This document shows, in pieces, positions 1 to 8,210 of a stretch of 46,211 nt of DNA. Source of the DNA: an uncultured Pseudoxanthomonas sp. (GTDB lineage: Bacteria; Pseudomonadota; Gammaproteobacteria; Xanthomonadales; Xanthomonadaceae); assembly GCA_937975725.1 (NCBI GenBank), contig CALJUL010000082.1, positions 1 through 46,211 on the forward strand. Reading direction: 5' to 3'. The notes beneath the pieces were generated by a model that did not search any database, was not told where the DNA came from, and worked only from the letters and a program-made list of their open reading frames with translations. Position numbers and translations under genes: made by a program. The first letter of the stretch is position 1. Each line of letters begins with the position of its first letter.

Positions 1-28
1 CCCTTACCCCTTACCCCTTACCCCTTAC
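1..28. repeat. Telomere-like heptamer array, 4 x CCCTTAC
   Basis: Four perfect tandem copies of CCCTTAC open the window, so the array may extend further upstream. On the minus strand this reads as runs of three or four G separated by TAA loops (C runs at 1-3, 7-10, 14-17 and 21-24). That fits the standard intramolecular G-quadruplex pattern with 3-nt loops. It lies just past the terminator of the HU gene, so it is probably outside that transcript unless read-through occurs. Function is unknown. Confidence 0.85.
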
Positions 29-47
29 TTCCTCTTCCCATTTCCCC

Positions 48-79
48 AAAAAAATCGGGACGGCCCAAGCCGTCCCGAT
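48..79 (-). terminator. Rho-independent terminator of the HU gene
   Basis: A perfect 11-bp inverted repeat (54-64 and 69-79) encloses a 4-nt loop at 65-68. On the minus strand the stem is followed directly by a run of T (plus-strand A run at 48-54). It lies about 30 nt beyond the stop codon of the HU-like gene and has the right polarity for it. Stem, loop and T tract are all directly visible. Confidence 0.9.
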
Positions 80-109
80 CCTGTGCAACCTTGAAGCGGA
101 GCGCTGCGA

Positions 110-508
110 TCAGGCCGCGGCGTCCTTCAGCTTCTTCAGCGGGCGCACCTTCACCTTCACCGAGGCGGGCTTGGCGGCGAACCACTGCTCTTCCTTGGTG
201 AACGGGTTGATGCCCTTGCGCTTCGGCTTGGCCGGCACGTTGACGGCGGTGATCTTCAGCAGGCCCGGCAGGGTGAAGGAGCCGGCGCCCTTCTTGCTGA
301 TGGAGGCGTGCACGGCGCTTTCCAGCGAGGCCAGCACGGAGCGGACGTCCTTCGCGGCCACGGCGGTGGCTTCGGCGATATGGGCGACGAGGCCCGACTT
401 GCTCAGCGCTTCCTTGATCGGCTTCGGCGCGGCCGGCTTGGCGGCGGCCTTCGGTGCAGCTTTCTTGGCGGCCTTCTTCGGCGCGGCCTTCTTGGTGCTC
501 TTTGCCAT
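110..508 (-). CDS. HU family DNA-binding protein with basic N-terminal tail
   Basis: A 132-residue nucleoid protein. Residues 1-30 form a Lys/Ala/Pro-rich tail of repeated KKAAP-like units resembling the tail of histone H1. Residues 31-132 look like an HU/IHF fold: an alpha-helical dimerisation part, then GSFTLPGLLKI and the DNA-binding arm with the conserved Asn-Pro (GINPFT), whose proline intercalates into DNA in this family. The C-terminal VRPLKKLKDA matches the usual ending of the clade. The start has a good ribosome site (AGGAAA, about 6 nt before ATG), and a strong terminator follows the stop. HU proteins bend and compact DNA. The tail probably adds non-specific binding, which is inference. 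It is monocistronic, since the next minus-strand gene ends 264 nt upstream. Confidence 0.9.
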   Translation of the reverse strand: MAKSTKKAAPKKAAKKAAPKAAAKPAAPKPIKEALSKSGLVAHIAEATAVAAKDVRSVLASLESAVHASISKKGAGSFTLPGLLKITAVNVPAKPKRKGINPFTKEEQWFAAKPASVKVKVRPLKKLKDAAA

Positions 509-719
509 GGTTTCCTGTCTCTACAGTCGGTAGGTGGTAATCGGGCCGATCGCATCGGCAAGCGAAATGTAGGGCAAAGGAATGCCGCCGCCAAGAGCGG
601 AACCGGCCCCAAAGCCGCTTTTTTTCGCTTTTTTCCGCCAGTCGGCGGTTTCCGGTGCTGCGCGCGCGGAAAAAACCCGGTCCGGGCGCCGTGGCGGGGC
701 GCCGGGAACAGTCCCGGAA

Positions 720-758
720 CGCGGCGTCCGGCGGCGCGCGATGCGACCGGACGCCGCG
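720..758 (-). terminator. Hairpin after the EF-G-like gene, possible terminator
   Basis: A perfect 12-bp GC-rich inverted repeat (720-731 and 747-758, 15-nt loop) starts 13 nt past the stop codon of the EF-G-like gene. No T tract follows on the minus strand, so it is not a classical intrinsic terminator. A weaker CCCG/CGGG hairpin followed by six T lies further downstream (about 666-683, minus strand). Either could end the transcript. The rest of the 509-771 gap holds the HU promoter region, with no further gene seen. Confidence 0.4.
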
Positions 759-771
759 CCCCGGCGGTGCG

Positions 772-2817
772 TCATTCGTCCTCGTGGCGCGGGCGATAGG
801 CCGCGATCAGCCGCTGCTGCACGGTGGGCGGGACCGGTTCGTAGTGGCTGAAATCCAGGCTGTAGCGGCCGCGGCCGGCGGTCATCGACTTCAGTTCCGC
901 CGCGTAGCCTTCCAGCTCGGCCAGCGGCACCTGTGCCCGCACCACGATCTCGCCGCGCACCGTGTCGGTGCCGTTGATGCGCGCGCGCTTGCCGGCCAGG
1001 CTGCCGGTCACGTCGCCGACCTGCGCCTCCGGCACGCTGACCTCCAGGTCCACCACCGGTTCCAGCACCTGCGGCCGCGCCTGCGCGACGGCGTCCAGGA
1101 AGGCCTTCTTGCCCGCCGCGACGAAGGCCACTTCCTTGCTGTCGACCGGATGGTGCTTGCCGTCGTGCACCACCACCCGCACGTCCTGCAGCGGGTAGCC
1201 GGCGACCGCGCCGGCGGCCAGCGCCTGGCGCACGCCCTTTTCCACCGCCGGCATGAACTGGCCGGGGATGGTGCCGCCCTTGACCTCGTCGACGAACTCG
1301 AAGCCGCCGCCGCGCGGCAGCGGTTCAACCCGCAGGAACACTTCGCCGAACTGCCCGGCGCCGCCGGTCTGCTTCTTGTGGCGGTGGTGGCCCTCGGCCT
1401 TCGCGCCGATGGTCTCGCGGTAGGCGATGCGCGGCGGGCGCGTCTTCACTTCCACGCCGTGGCGATCCTTCAACCGCTCCAGCATCACCCGCAGGTGCAG
1501 GTCGGACAGGCCGCGGACGACGGTCTCGTTCAATTCCGGCTGGTGCTCGACCAGGAAGGCCGGGTCCTCTTCCGCCAGCTTCTGCAATGCGGTGGACAGC
1601 TTCTGCTCCTGGCCCTTGCTGGCCGCTTCGATCGCCAGGCCGAACATGGGCCGGGGGAAGTCGACCGGCGCCAGGTGCAGATGGTCGTCGTCGTGGCTGT
1701 CGTGCAGCACCGCATCGAAGTGCAGGTCGTCCACCTTGGCGACCGCGGCGATGTCGCCGGGGATGGCCTGGTCCACTTCCACGTGGTCCTTGCCCTTGAG
1801 CTTGAACAGGTGGCCGACCTTGAACGGCTTGCGGCCGTCGTCGACGAACAACTGCGTGTCCTTCTTCACCGTGCCCTGGTAGACGCGGAACACGCCCAGC
1901 TTGCCGACGAAGGGGTCGTTGACGATCTTGAAGACGTCGGCGATGACGTGCGCGCGAGCGTCGGGCACGGCCTCCACCGGCTGCGGCCCGGCACCGTTGA
2001 TCTTGACGAACGGCGGCGGGTTGGCCTCGGCGGGGTTGGGGAACAGGCGTTCGGCCACGTCCAGCAGTTCGCGCACGCCCACGCCGGTGCGCGCGGAGGC
2101 GAAGCACACGGGGACCAGGTGGCCTTCGCGCAGGCACTGCTCGAAGGCGTCGTGCAGTTCGCTGCCGGACAGGCCGCCTTCGCCCAGGTCCAGGTAGTGC
2201 TCCATCACCGTCTCGTTGATCTCCACCACCTGGTCGATGATCTTCTGGTGCCAGTCGGCCACCGGGCCCAGGTCGGAATCGCCGGCGGACCGGCCGAAGC
2301 AGTCGGCCACCGCCTTGCCGCCGCCGGCGGGCAGGTTGAGCGGCAGCACTTCCGGGCCGAACTCCACGCGCAGCGCGGCCAGGATGCCGGCGCAGTCGGC
2401 GCCTTCGTGGTCGATCTTGTTGACGACGATGGCGCGGCACAGGCCGCGCTCCTTCGCGCGCTGCATCAGCCGGCGGGTGCCGTGGGCGATGCCGGCGTCG
2501 GCATCGACCACGATCAGCGCGGTCTCCACCGCCGACAGCGCCGACAGCGCGGGGCCGCGGAATTCCGGGTAGCCGGGCGTGTCGATCAGGTTGACGTGCA
2601 TGCCGCCGTGGTCGGTGCTGGCGATGGCGGTGTCGATGGAGTGGCCGCGGGTCCGTTCGATCGGGTCGTGGTCGGAGACCGTGGTGCCGCGTTCGATGCT
2701 GCCTGCCGTCTGGATGGCGCCGCCGGCATGCAGCAGGGCTTCGAAGAGCGTTGTTTTGCCGGCGCCGGGGTGGCCTGCCAAGGCCACGTTGCGGATCTGT
2801 TGCGTGCTGTACGACAT
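772..2817 (-). CDS. Elongation factor G-like GTPase (EF-G paralogue)
   Basis: A 681-residue translational GTPase of the EF-G-like class, which is distinct from the canonical fusA product of the str operon. The GTP site is clear: G1 GHPGAGKT at residues 15-22, G3 DTPGYPEF and G4 NKID. The usual domain II beta barrel and domains III-V follow, with the EF-G core signature HHRHKKQTGGAGQFGEV. The P-loop differs from the GHIDAGKT form of canonical EF-G, as expected for this second family. I chose the ATG at 2817 over one 13 codons upstream because GGGAGG sits 9 nt before it and the protein then starts at MSYSTQQIRN. Paralogues have been linked to slow or specialised translocation or recycling, but the role here cannot be read from sequence. 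It stands alone, divergent from osmC. Confidence 0.9.
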   Translation of the reverse strand: MSYSTQQIRNVALAGHPGAGKTTLFEALLHAGGAIQTAGSIERGTTVSDHDPIERTRGHSIDTAIASTDHGGMHVNLIDTPGYPEFRGPALSALSAVETALIVVDADAGIAHGTRRLMQRAKERGLCRAIVVNKIDHEGADCAGILAALRVEFGPEVLPLNLPAGGGKAVADCFGRSAGDSDLGPVADWHQKIIDQVVEINETVMEHYLDLGEGGLSGSELHDAFEQCLREGHLVPVCFASARTGVGVRELLDVAERLFPNPAEANPPPFVKINGAGPQPVEAVPDARAHVIADVFKIVNDPFVGKLGVFRVYQGTVKKDTQLFVDDGRKPFKVGHLFKLKGKDHVEVDQAIPGDIAAVAKVDDLHFDAVLHDSHDDDHLHLAPVDFPRPMFGLAIEAASKGQEQKLSTALQKLAEEDPAFLVEHQPELNETVVRGLSDLHLRVMLERLKDRHGVEVKTRPPRIAYRETIGAKAEGHHRHKKQTGGAGQFGEVFLRVEPLPRGGGFEFVDEVKGGTIPGQFMPAVEKGVRQALAAGAVAGYPLQDVRVVVHDGKHHPVDSKEVAFVAAGKKAFLDAVAQARPQVLEPVVDLEVSVPEAQVGDVTGSLAGKRARINGTDTVRGEIVVRAQVPLAELEGYAAELKSMTAGRGRYSLDFSHYEPVPPTVQQRLIAAYRPRHEDE

Positions 2818-3019
2818 GAGGCCGTTCCTCCCTGTGCTGGGTCGAAGGGCCGTCATGGCTGTCCGGGCGGAGCGCGTCCCGTGAGCGTGGCGCTCGGCGG
2901 GCGGTCATGGCGGGAATCCAGCATCGGCGCGGCCGCGGAGGTGGTCAAGCCGCACTGCGGTACGCGGCGTGAACATCCCGGGGTGTACCCTGCGGTCCCC
3001 CGACTCGAGGAGCACGGCC

Positions 3020-3454
3020 ATGGCTTTGAAGCGTTACGCGGATGCGGTGTGGAGCGGCGACCTGCAGTCCGGCAAGGGCAGCCTGAGCACGCCGCAGAGC
3101 GGCTTATTCGACACCCAGAACTATTCCTTCAAGACCCGCTTCGGCGACGAGAAGGGCACCAATCCCGAAGAACTGCTGGCGGCCGCGCATGCGGGCTGTT
3201 TCAGCATGGCGCTGTCCGCGGTGCTGGGAAAGGCCGGCTACACGCCGGACAGGATCCAGACCCGTGCCGAGGCGACGATGGAGCCGGGCATGGACCCGGG
3301 GCCGACGGTCACCGGCATCAAGCTGGTGGTGTCGGCCAGCGTGCCCGGCATCTCCGCGGCGCAGTTCGAGGAATTCGCCGGGCAGGCCAAGGCCGGCTGC
3401 GTGATCTCGCGCGCGCTGTCGGTGCCGGTGTCGCTGGAAGCCACGCTGCTTTGA
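3020..3454 (+). CDS. osmC: OsmC family peroxiredoxin
   Basis: A 144-residue cytoplasmic thiol peroxidase that reduces organic hydroperoxides, close in length and sequence to E. coli OsmC. Both redox cysteines are in the expected motifs: Cys60 in AAHAGCFSMALS and Cys127 in KAGCVISRAL. The segment EKGTNPEELL is the family hallmark. The ATG at 3020 was preferred over an upstream in-frame ATG at 2969 because GAGGAG lies 7 nt before it and the protein then begins like E. coli OsmC. A hydrolase gene follows after 37 nt, so they may be co-transcribed. OsmC genes are often induced by osmotic or oxidative stress, but no operator is evident here. Confidence 0.95.
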   Translation: MALKRYADAVWSGDLQSGKGSLSTPQSGLFDTQNYSFKTRFGDEKGTNPEELLAAAHAGCFSMALSAVLGKAGYTPDRIQTRAEATMEPGMDPGPTVTGIKLVVSASVPGISAAQFEEFAGQAKAGCVISRALSVPVSLEATLL

Positions 3455-3491
3455 ACCGGCGGCCCTGCGTCGCCCGCCACGGGCCGGCGGC

Positions 3492-4184
3492 ATGAGCCCG
3501 CGCGGCGTGCTGCTGGTGCATGGCGCCGGCGGAGGCGGCTGGGAATGGAACCTGTGGCGCGGCTTCCTGGCGACGGCTGGGCTGGAGGTCCACGCGCCCG
3601 ATCTGCAGCCCGCCGCCGCGGGGCTGGCCGCGACCGGTTTCGACGACTACGCGCGGCAGGTGCGGTCCGCGCTGGTGGCGCTGCCGCGGCCGCGCGCCGT
3701 GGTCGGCGCCAGCCTGGGCGGATTGCTGGCGCTGCGCAGCGCGGACGTGGCCGATGCGGTGGCGGCGGTCAATCCGCTGCCGCCCGCGCCGTGGCATGCG
3801 GGCCTGCCTCCGCGCGCGTGGCCCGAGATGGTGCCGTGGCGTCGCGATGCGCGGCTGCCGGGCACGCGGCGCGCCCTGCCCGAGGCCGACGAGGCCACGG
3901 CGTTGTTCGCCTTCCGCCATTGGCGGGACGAATCCGGCGCCGTGCTGCGGCAGGCGCATGCCGGCATCGCCGTCGAGCGGCCGGCCTGCCCGGTGCTGTT
4001 CGTGCTGTCTCGGACGGACGAAGACGTGCCGCCGGCACACGGACTGGCGTTGGCGGATGCCTGGGGCGCCGAAGTCCTGCGGACGGCTTCCGCTTCGCAT
4101 GTCGATCCCTTGCTCGGGCGGCATGCGCCGGCGATCGCGGCGCAAGCTGTCGAATGGCTAAACCGGGCGATGCCGGCCCGCTGA
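3492..4184 (+). CDS. Alpha/beta hydrolase, substrate unknown
   Basis: A 230-residue soluble alpha/beta hydrolase. The oxyanion-hole motif HGAGGGG is at residues 10-16 and the nucleophile elbow GASLGG places Ser74. Asp176 in SRTDEDVPP and His203 in ASHVDPLLG are in the right order to complete the triad. There is no signal peptide, so it should be cytoplasmic. It lies 37 nt after osmC on the same strand and may be translated from the same message. The family spans esterases, thioesterases and lactonases, and nothing in the sequence narrows the substrate. Base composition matches its neighbours. Confidence 0.8.
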   Translation: MSPRGVLLVHGAGGGGWEWNLWRGFLATAGLEVHAPDLQPAAAGLAATGFDDYARQVRSALVALPRPRAVVGASLGGLLALRSADVADAVAAVNPLPPAPWHAGLPPRAWPEMVPWRRDARLPGTRRALPEADEATALFAFRHWRDESGAVLRQAHAGIAVERPACPVLFVLSRTDEDVPPAHGLALADAWGAEVLRTASASHVDPLLGRHAPAIAAQAVEWLNRAMPAR

Positions 4185-4253
4185 GTTCAGCCGTGTTTCA
4201 CCCGTGGCGACCGAGCATGCGGACGCGCCGATCCGGCGCCGGGGAGTACCGCC

Positions 4254-4943
4254 ATGAAGCCTCTGACCGCCACCGTGCTGGCTTTCGGCCTGCTGGCCGC
4301 CGGCGCCGCCTCCGCGCAGTCGCGCGACTACGGCACCGCGGAGCGCTACGGCGACGAGCCCTACTACGACTACGCACGGGTGGTGCGGGTGGACCCCGTC
4401 ATTGAGGACGGCTACCGCAACACCGCCGCCGGCGAGCGCTGCTACTACCGCGATGCCGACGACGTGTACGCACGCGATATCTACCGTGACGACGGCTACG
4501 ATCGCCGCGGTTACGGCGACGGCTACCGCAGCTACGATGGTTACGAAGACGACCGCCGCCCGCAGCGCGGCACCGAATCCGGGCGCGCGGTCGCCACCGT
4601 GATTGGCGGCATCGCCGGCGCGGTGCTGGGCAGCAAGATCGGCGACGGCAGCGGGCGCTACGTGGGCACCGCGGTGGGGTCGATGGTCGGCGGCATGGCC
4701 GGGCGTTCCATCTACGACAACGCGCAGCGCGAGCGCCGGGTGCAGCGCGGTCAGGTGCGCGTATGCGATCCGGTGCCGGCCGGCAATGGCCGTTACCAGG
4801 GCCGCGACGGCTACGGCTATGGGGATGGCCGCGTCAACGGCTACGACGTGACCTACGAATACGCCGGCCGCAGCTACCGCACCCGCACCGACTACCACCC
4901 CGGCGACCGCATCCGGGTGCGGGTGGACGTGCGGCCCGAATGA
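4254..4943 (+). CDS. Tyr/Gly-rich exported protein with glycine-zipper domain
   Basis: A 229-residue envelope protein. Residues 1-21 are a signal peptide with an AxA cleavage site (ASA-Q). It has no lipobox, so it is not a lipoprotein. Residues 40-105 are rich in Tyr, Asp and Arg, with many DGY-type repeats. Residues about 113-150 carry GGIAGAVLGSKIG and VGSMVGGMAG, the Gly-x3-Gly zipper of the rickettsial 17-kDa antigen / glycine-zipper 2TM family, which inserts in or spans membranes. Only two cysteines remain after cleavage (63 and 171), suggesting one disulfide. The C-terminal part ends YRTRTDYHPGDRIRVRVDV, as often seen in this family. Likely outer-membrane associated; precise role unknown. 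Confidence 0.85.
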   Translation: MKPLTATVLAFGLLAAGAASAQSRDYGTAERYGDEPYYDYARVVRVDPVIEDGYRNTAAGERCYYRDADDVYARDIYRDDGYDRRGYGDGYRSYDGYEDDRRPQRGTESGRAVATVIGGIAGAVLGSKIGDGSGRYVGTAVGSMVGGMAGRSIYDNAQRERRVQRGQVRVCDPVPAGNGRYQGRDGYGYGDGRVNGYDVTYEYAGRSYRTRTDYHPGDRIRVRVDVRPE

Positions 4944-5129
4944 GCCCGCGCGCGCATCCGCTGCGCGCGGTGCCGGTTCCGACTTTCGCAGGGTCGCTTT
5001 GCAGGCGGGGCTGACCCGCCATCCGACTGTCGAAAGCCGGCCTTGACGTTTTCCAGTCCGGTGTTCCGGATACCGAAGGCCCACGCCCGCGCTTGAAGCC
5101 GGCATCGGCTGACATGCAAGCCGCCACCC

Positions 5130-5151
5130 GCAGGGGCCGCAAGGCCCCTGC
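5130..5151 (+). terminator. Hairpin with GCAA loop, possible terminator
   Basis: A perfect 9-bp stem (GCAGGGGCC at 5130-5138, complement at 5143-5151) is closed by a GCAA tetraloop, a very stable GNRA loop. Only CGCGTTTCC follows, so the T tract is poor. It could terminate transcription from the glycine-zipper gene or structure the leader of the amidohydrolase gene. The rest of the 276-nt gap holds no gene I can support. Confidence 0.4.
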
Positions 5152-5219
5152 CGCGTTTCCGTTGCCCTGGCCGGCGCCACCGCGCATAGTCGCGCCCTGG
5201 AATCCTCTGGGAGTGCGGC

Positions 5220-6890
5220 ATGCGGCGACTGGCGTGGACGATCGGGTGCGTTCTGGGATGCGTGGTCGCCATGCAGGCACAGGCGCAGGTGCGGGTGGTG
5301 ACGGCGGCGCGCGTGCACACGTCCGATCCCGCGCGGCCGCTGGCCGAAGCGATGGCGTGGGATGCACAAGGCCGCATCCTGGCCGTCGGCGACGCGGACG
5401 ATGTGCTGAAACGCTATCCCGGCGCGGAGCGCATCGACGCGGCGGGCAAGACGGTGATCCCCGGCTTGATCGATGCGCACGGCCACGTCATGGGGCTGGG
5501 CTACGCGCTGATGCGCGCCGACCTGGTGGACGCGAAAGACAAGGCCGAAGTGCTCGCCCGCCTGAACGAATACGCCAGGCAGTTGCCACCCGGCGCCTGG
5601 CTGCTCGGCAGCGGCTGGGACCAGAACGATTGGCCGGAAAAGGCGTTCCCGACCGCGGCCGACCTCGACGCCGCTTTTCCCGACCGCCCGGTCTGGCTGG
5701 AGCGCGTGGACGGCCATGCCGGCTGGGCCAACAGTGCAGCCTTGCGCGCGGCTGCTGCCAAGGCGCCGCGGCCGCTGGAAGGCGACTGGCAGCCGGAAGG
5801 CGGGCGCATCGAACGCATCGACGGCCGGCCGAGCGGGGTGTTCGTCGACGCCGCGATGTCGCTGGTCAACGCGGTGGTGCCCGCGCCCGACGCGGCCTAT
5901 CGCCGGCAGGCGCTTGAAAAGGCGGCGCAGGCGGCGGTGCGCAACGGCCTGACCGGCGTGCATGACATGGGCGTGTCGCGCGAGGACCTGGCGCTGATGC
6001 GCCAGTTCGCCGACGAGCGGCGCTTGCCGCTGCGCATCGACGCCTATGCGGACGGCGACGGCGCGGCGCTCGCCGACCTCTGCGAGCATGGCCCCTACCG
6101 CCACCCGGGCGGGCGTCTGCGGATGCGTGGTGTGAAGCTGTTCGCGGACGGCGCACTGGGCAGCCGCGGCGCGGCCCTGCTGGAGGACTACAGCGACGAT
6201 CCCGGCAACCGCGGCCTGCTGGTGACCGAGCCCGCCGCGCTGGAAGCGGCCATGCGCAAGGCGCGTGGCTGCGGCGTGCAGGTGGCCACCCACGCCATCG
6301 GCGACCGCGGCAACCGCCTGGTGCTGGATGCGTACGAACGCGTGCTCGGCGATGCGGCCAAGACGGACCACCGCTGGCGGATCGAGCACGCGCAGGTGGT
6401 CGCGCCCGAGGAGTTCCCGCGCTTCGCGGCGCTGGGCGTGATCGCCTCGATGCAGCCGACTCATGCGACTTCGGACATGCCGTGGGCGCAGGACCGGCTG
6501 GGACCCGTCCGCATCGCCGGCGCCTACGCCTGGCAGCGCATGCAGGGCAGCGACGTGCGGCTGGCGCTGGGGTCGGACTTCCCGGTGGAATCGGTCGATC
6601 CGCGCCGCGGATTGCACGCGGCGGTGACGCGCCAGGACCTGGCCGACCATCCCGAGGGAGGCTGGATGCCGGACCAGCGCCTCGGCGCCGCCGAAGCCCT
6701 GCGCGGCTTCACCGCCGACGCCGCCTGGGCCGCGCGCGACGAGGACGAAGTGGGCCGGCTGGCCCCCGGCCTGCGCGCCGACTTTGTGATCCTGGACGAA
6801 GACCCCTTGCAGGTGCCGGGCGCGCAACTGGACGAGTTGCACATCCGCTCGACCTGGGTGGACGGCGCGCCGGTCTACGAAGCGGAGTAG
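5220..6890 (+). CDS. Exported YtcJ-like metal-dependent amidohydrolase
   Basis: A 556-residue amidohydrolase superfamily enzyme of the YtcJ/exoenzyme-regulatory branch. Residues 1-23 are a signal peptide (AQA-Q), so it acts in the periplasm. The metal-binding HxH is His87/His89 in DAHGHVMG after the typical VIPGLIDAHGH strand. Further metal or active-site segments are GVKLFADGALGSRGA, ATHAIGDRGN, RIEHAQV and LGSDFPVESVDP. The C-terminal strand GLRADFVILDEDP completes the small composite domain. GGGAG lies 6 nt before the ATG. Substrates of this family are mostly amides, imides or N-acyl compounds, and none can be assigned here. It is convergent with the PhzF-like gene across a repeat-filled gap. 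Confidence 0.85.
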   Translation: MRRLAWTIGCVLGCVVAMQAQAQVRVVTAARVHTSDPARPLAEAMAWDAQGRILAVGDADDVLKRYPGAERIDAAGKTVIPGLIDAHGHVMGLGYALMRADLVDAKDKAEVLARLNEYARQLPPGAWLLGSGWDQNDWPEKAFPTAADLDAAFPDRPVWLERVDGHAGWANSAALRAAAAKAPRPLEGDWQPEGGRIERIDGRPSGVFVDAAMSLVNAVVPAPDAAYRRQALEKAAQAAVRNGLTGVHDMGVSREDLALMRQFADERRLPLRIDAYADGDGAALADLCEHGPYRHPGGRLRMRGVKLFADGALGSRGAALLEDYSDDPGNRGLLVTEPAALEAAMRKARGCGVQVATHAIGDRGNRLVLDAYERVLGDAAKTDHRWRIEHAQVVAPEEFPRFAALGVIASMQPTHATSDMPWAQDRLGPVRIAGAYAWQRMQGSDVRLALGSDFPVESVDPRRGLHAAVTRQDLADHPEGGWMPDQRLGAAEALRGFTADAAWAARDEDEVGRLAPGLRADFVILDEDPLQVPGAQLDELHIRSTWVDGAPVYEAE

Positions 6891-7037
6891 GGCTTTCCAG
6901 GTGAGGAAGTGGTGTCGGCCGCGATGATGGGCGAAAGGATTCCGGGAGCCGCGGATCGACGCGATGAGCGCGGCGGCACGCGGGGTTTCATCCACGTAAT
7001 CCGTGTCAGTCCGTGGCTGAAAATTGCCGATGGTTCA

Positions 7038-7106
7038 CGGTTGCGACTGACGTCGCTCCTACAACAGCGCATGGGGTGCCTGTAGGAGCGACGTCAGTCG
7101 CGACCG
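7038..7106. repeat. REP-like palindrome, GACGTCGCTCCTACA family
   Basis: Two 26-nt arms (7038-7063 and 7081-7106) are inverted repeats with one mismatch and a 17-nt loop. The arm core is GACTGACGTCGCTCCTACA. A diverged inverted pair of the same family lies at 29590-29734. Both sit between genes just after a plus-strand stop codon. This is the layout of bacterial REP/BIME elements, which can stabilise mRNA ends, terminate transcription or bind gyrase. No REP-associated transposase is present in the window. Confidence 0.85.
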
Positions 7107-7124
7107 CAGAAAAAGCAGATCCTT

Positions 7125-7275
7125 TGCCGCGGATCACACGGATCACACGAATCACACGGATAAAGCGGATCACCAATAAAGCGCTTCAAGCCTCATCCGC
7201 GCCCATCCGCGCAATCCGCTCCGGCCAGATTTTTTGCTCCTGATCCGCCGTTTCCGCCCTGATCCGCGTCGAATG
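7125..7275. repeat. Degenerate GGATCACACG / ATCCGCG repeat cluster
   Basis: The units GGATCACACGGATCACACG then CGGATAAAGCGGATCACC are followed by inverted units such as CATCCGCGCCCATCCGCGCA and CTGATCCGCG, giving an imperfect composite palindrome. Related words occur just upstream at 6989-7017 (ATCCACGTAATCCGTGTCAG) and between the REP arms at 33331-33412. Together with the REP palindrome this fills the 441-nt gap 6891-7331, where I see no gene. Short frames reading through it give repetitive ITRITRI-like peptides and are not credible. Confidence 0.75.
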
Positions 7276-7331
7276 CTTTTGCCCGATTCGACGGCCGTGC
7301 CCGCCAGCGTTCCCGCAGGAAACGACGCCGG

Positions 7332-8210
7332 CTACCAGTCGATGTGGCCGGTCACGATGGTGCGGACGTGGCCGCCGGACCAGACGTCGCCGGCTTCGTC
7401 CACGCGCAGTTGTAGGCGGGCGTCGTGGCCGACTTCGCGGCCCTGGCTGACGGTGTAGCTGCCGCCGTGTCCGGGCAGGGCGTCGCGCGAGGCCAGCCAC
7501 GCGGCCAGGGTCGCGTTGGCGGCGCCGGAGGCGGCGTCCTCGAATGCGGCCGGCGCACCGACGAAGGCGCGCACGGCCAGGTCGTAGGGCTGGCCGGTGC
7601 AGCGCGCGTAGGCGCAGACGCCCATGCTGTCGGTGGCCCGGGCGAGCGCGCCGATCGCGTTCCAATCGGGAACGGCGGTCCGGAGGGCGGCTTCGCCGGC
7701 GACTTCGGCCAGCCACCAGCGGCGGCCACCGTCGACCAGCGCCGGCGGCAGCGCGCCGGCCGGCAGGGGCGCGAGGGCCGCTTCCAGCACGGCGTCGCCG
7801 GCCGGATCGCCCACGGCCACCACCTTCGCGCGCGGCGTGCGCACGGCGATGGTGCGCGCCGCGCCTGCGCCGTCCACCCGCAACGGCAGCAGGCCGGCGG
7901 CGCCTTCCTGCACCAGCAGGCCGCGGTCCGGCGAGGCCAGGCCGGCGTCCAGCACCACGTGCGCGGTGCCGACGCTGGGATGGCCGGCGAACGGCACTTC
8001 GCGGCGCGGGCTGAACATGCGCACGGCGTAGCTGGCGCCCGGCTGCGCCGGCGGGAACACGAAGGTGGTCTCGGGCAGGCGCGTCCAGCGCGCGATGGCC
8101 TGCATGGCGTCGGCATCCAGGCCCTCGGCGTCGAGGACGACGGCCAGCGGATTGCCCGCACCGGGGCGGTCGGCGAACACGTCCAGTTGGACGTAGCGGC
8201 GGAGAGTCAT
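7332..8210 (-). CDS. PhzF family isomerase/epimerase-like protein
   Basis: A 292-residue protein of the PhzF fold, two DapF-like lobes with the active site between them. The catalytic acid/base glutamate is Glu47 in RLPETTFVF. The second lobe's signature is DAASGAANATLAAW. The segment PFAGHPSVGTAHVV is diagnostic of the family. PhzF itself isomerises dihydro-3-hydroxyanthranilate in phenazine synthesis, but no phenazine gene is nearby and most stand-alone members have unknown substrates, so a phenazine role should not be assumed. It is monocistronic, divergent from lysAC and convergent with the amidohydrolase gene. Confidence 0.85.
   Translation of the reverse strand: MTLRRYVQLDVFADRPGAGNPLAVVLDAEGLDADAMQAIARWTRLPETTFVFPPAQPGASYAVRMFSPRREVPFAGHPSVGTAHVVLDAGLASPDRGLLVQEGAAGLLPLRVDGAGAARTIAVRTPRAKVVAVGDPAGDAVLEAALAPLPAGALPPALVDGGRRWWLAEVAGEAALRTAVPDWNAIGALARATDSMGVCAYARCTGQPYDLAVRAFVGAPAAFEDAASGAANATLAAWLASRDALPGHGGSYTVSQGREVGHDARLQLRVDEAGDVWSGGHVRTIVTGHIDW

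Noticed and set aside
655..3495. 946-codon open frame opposite the EF-G-like gene
   Set aside because: Antisense shadow caused by high GC and codon bias. The opposite strand has all EF-G motifs and a ribosome site, while this frame gives a His/Arg/Ala/Gln-rich low-complexity protein.
4158..6995. 945-codon minus-strand open frame over the amidohydrolase gene
   Set aside because: Antisense to two well-supported genes (glycine-zipper protein and amidohydrolase) with no domain or ribosome site.
7013..7243. Short ORF encoding ITRITRITRIKRIT-like repeats
   Set aside because: It only translates the intergenic GGATCACACG repeats; no ribosome site or family.
7125..7275. CRISPR array
   Set aside because: Repeat units are short, degenerate and partly inverted, without constant-length spacers or cas genes.
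7332..8210. Phenazine biosynthesis cluster
   Set aside because: Only a lone PhzF-fold protein is present, with no phzABCDEG genes nearby.
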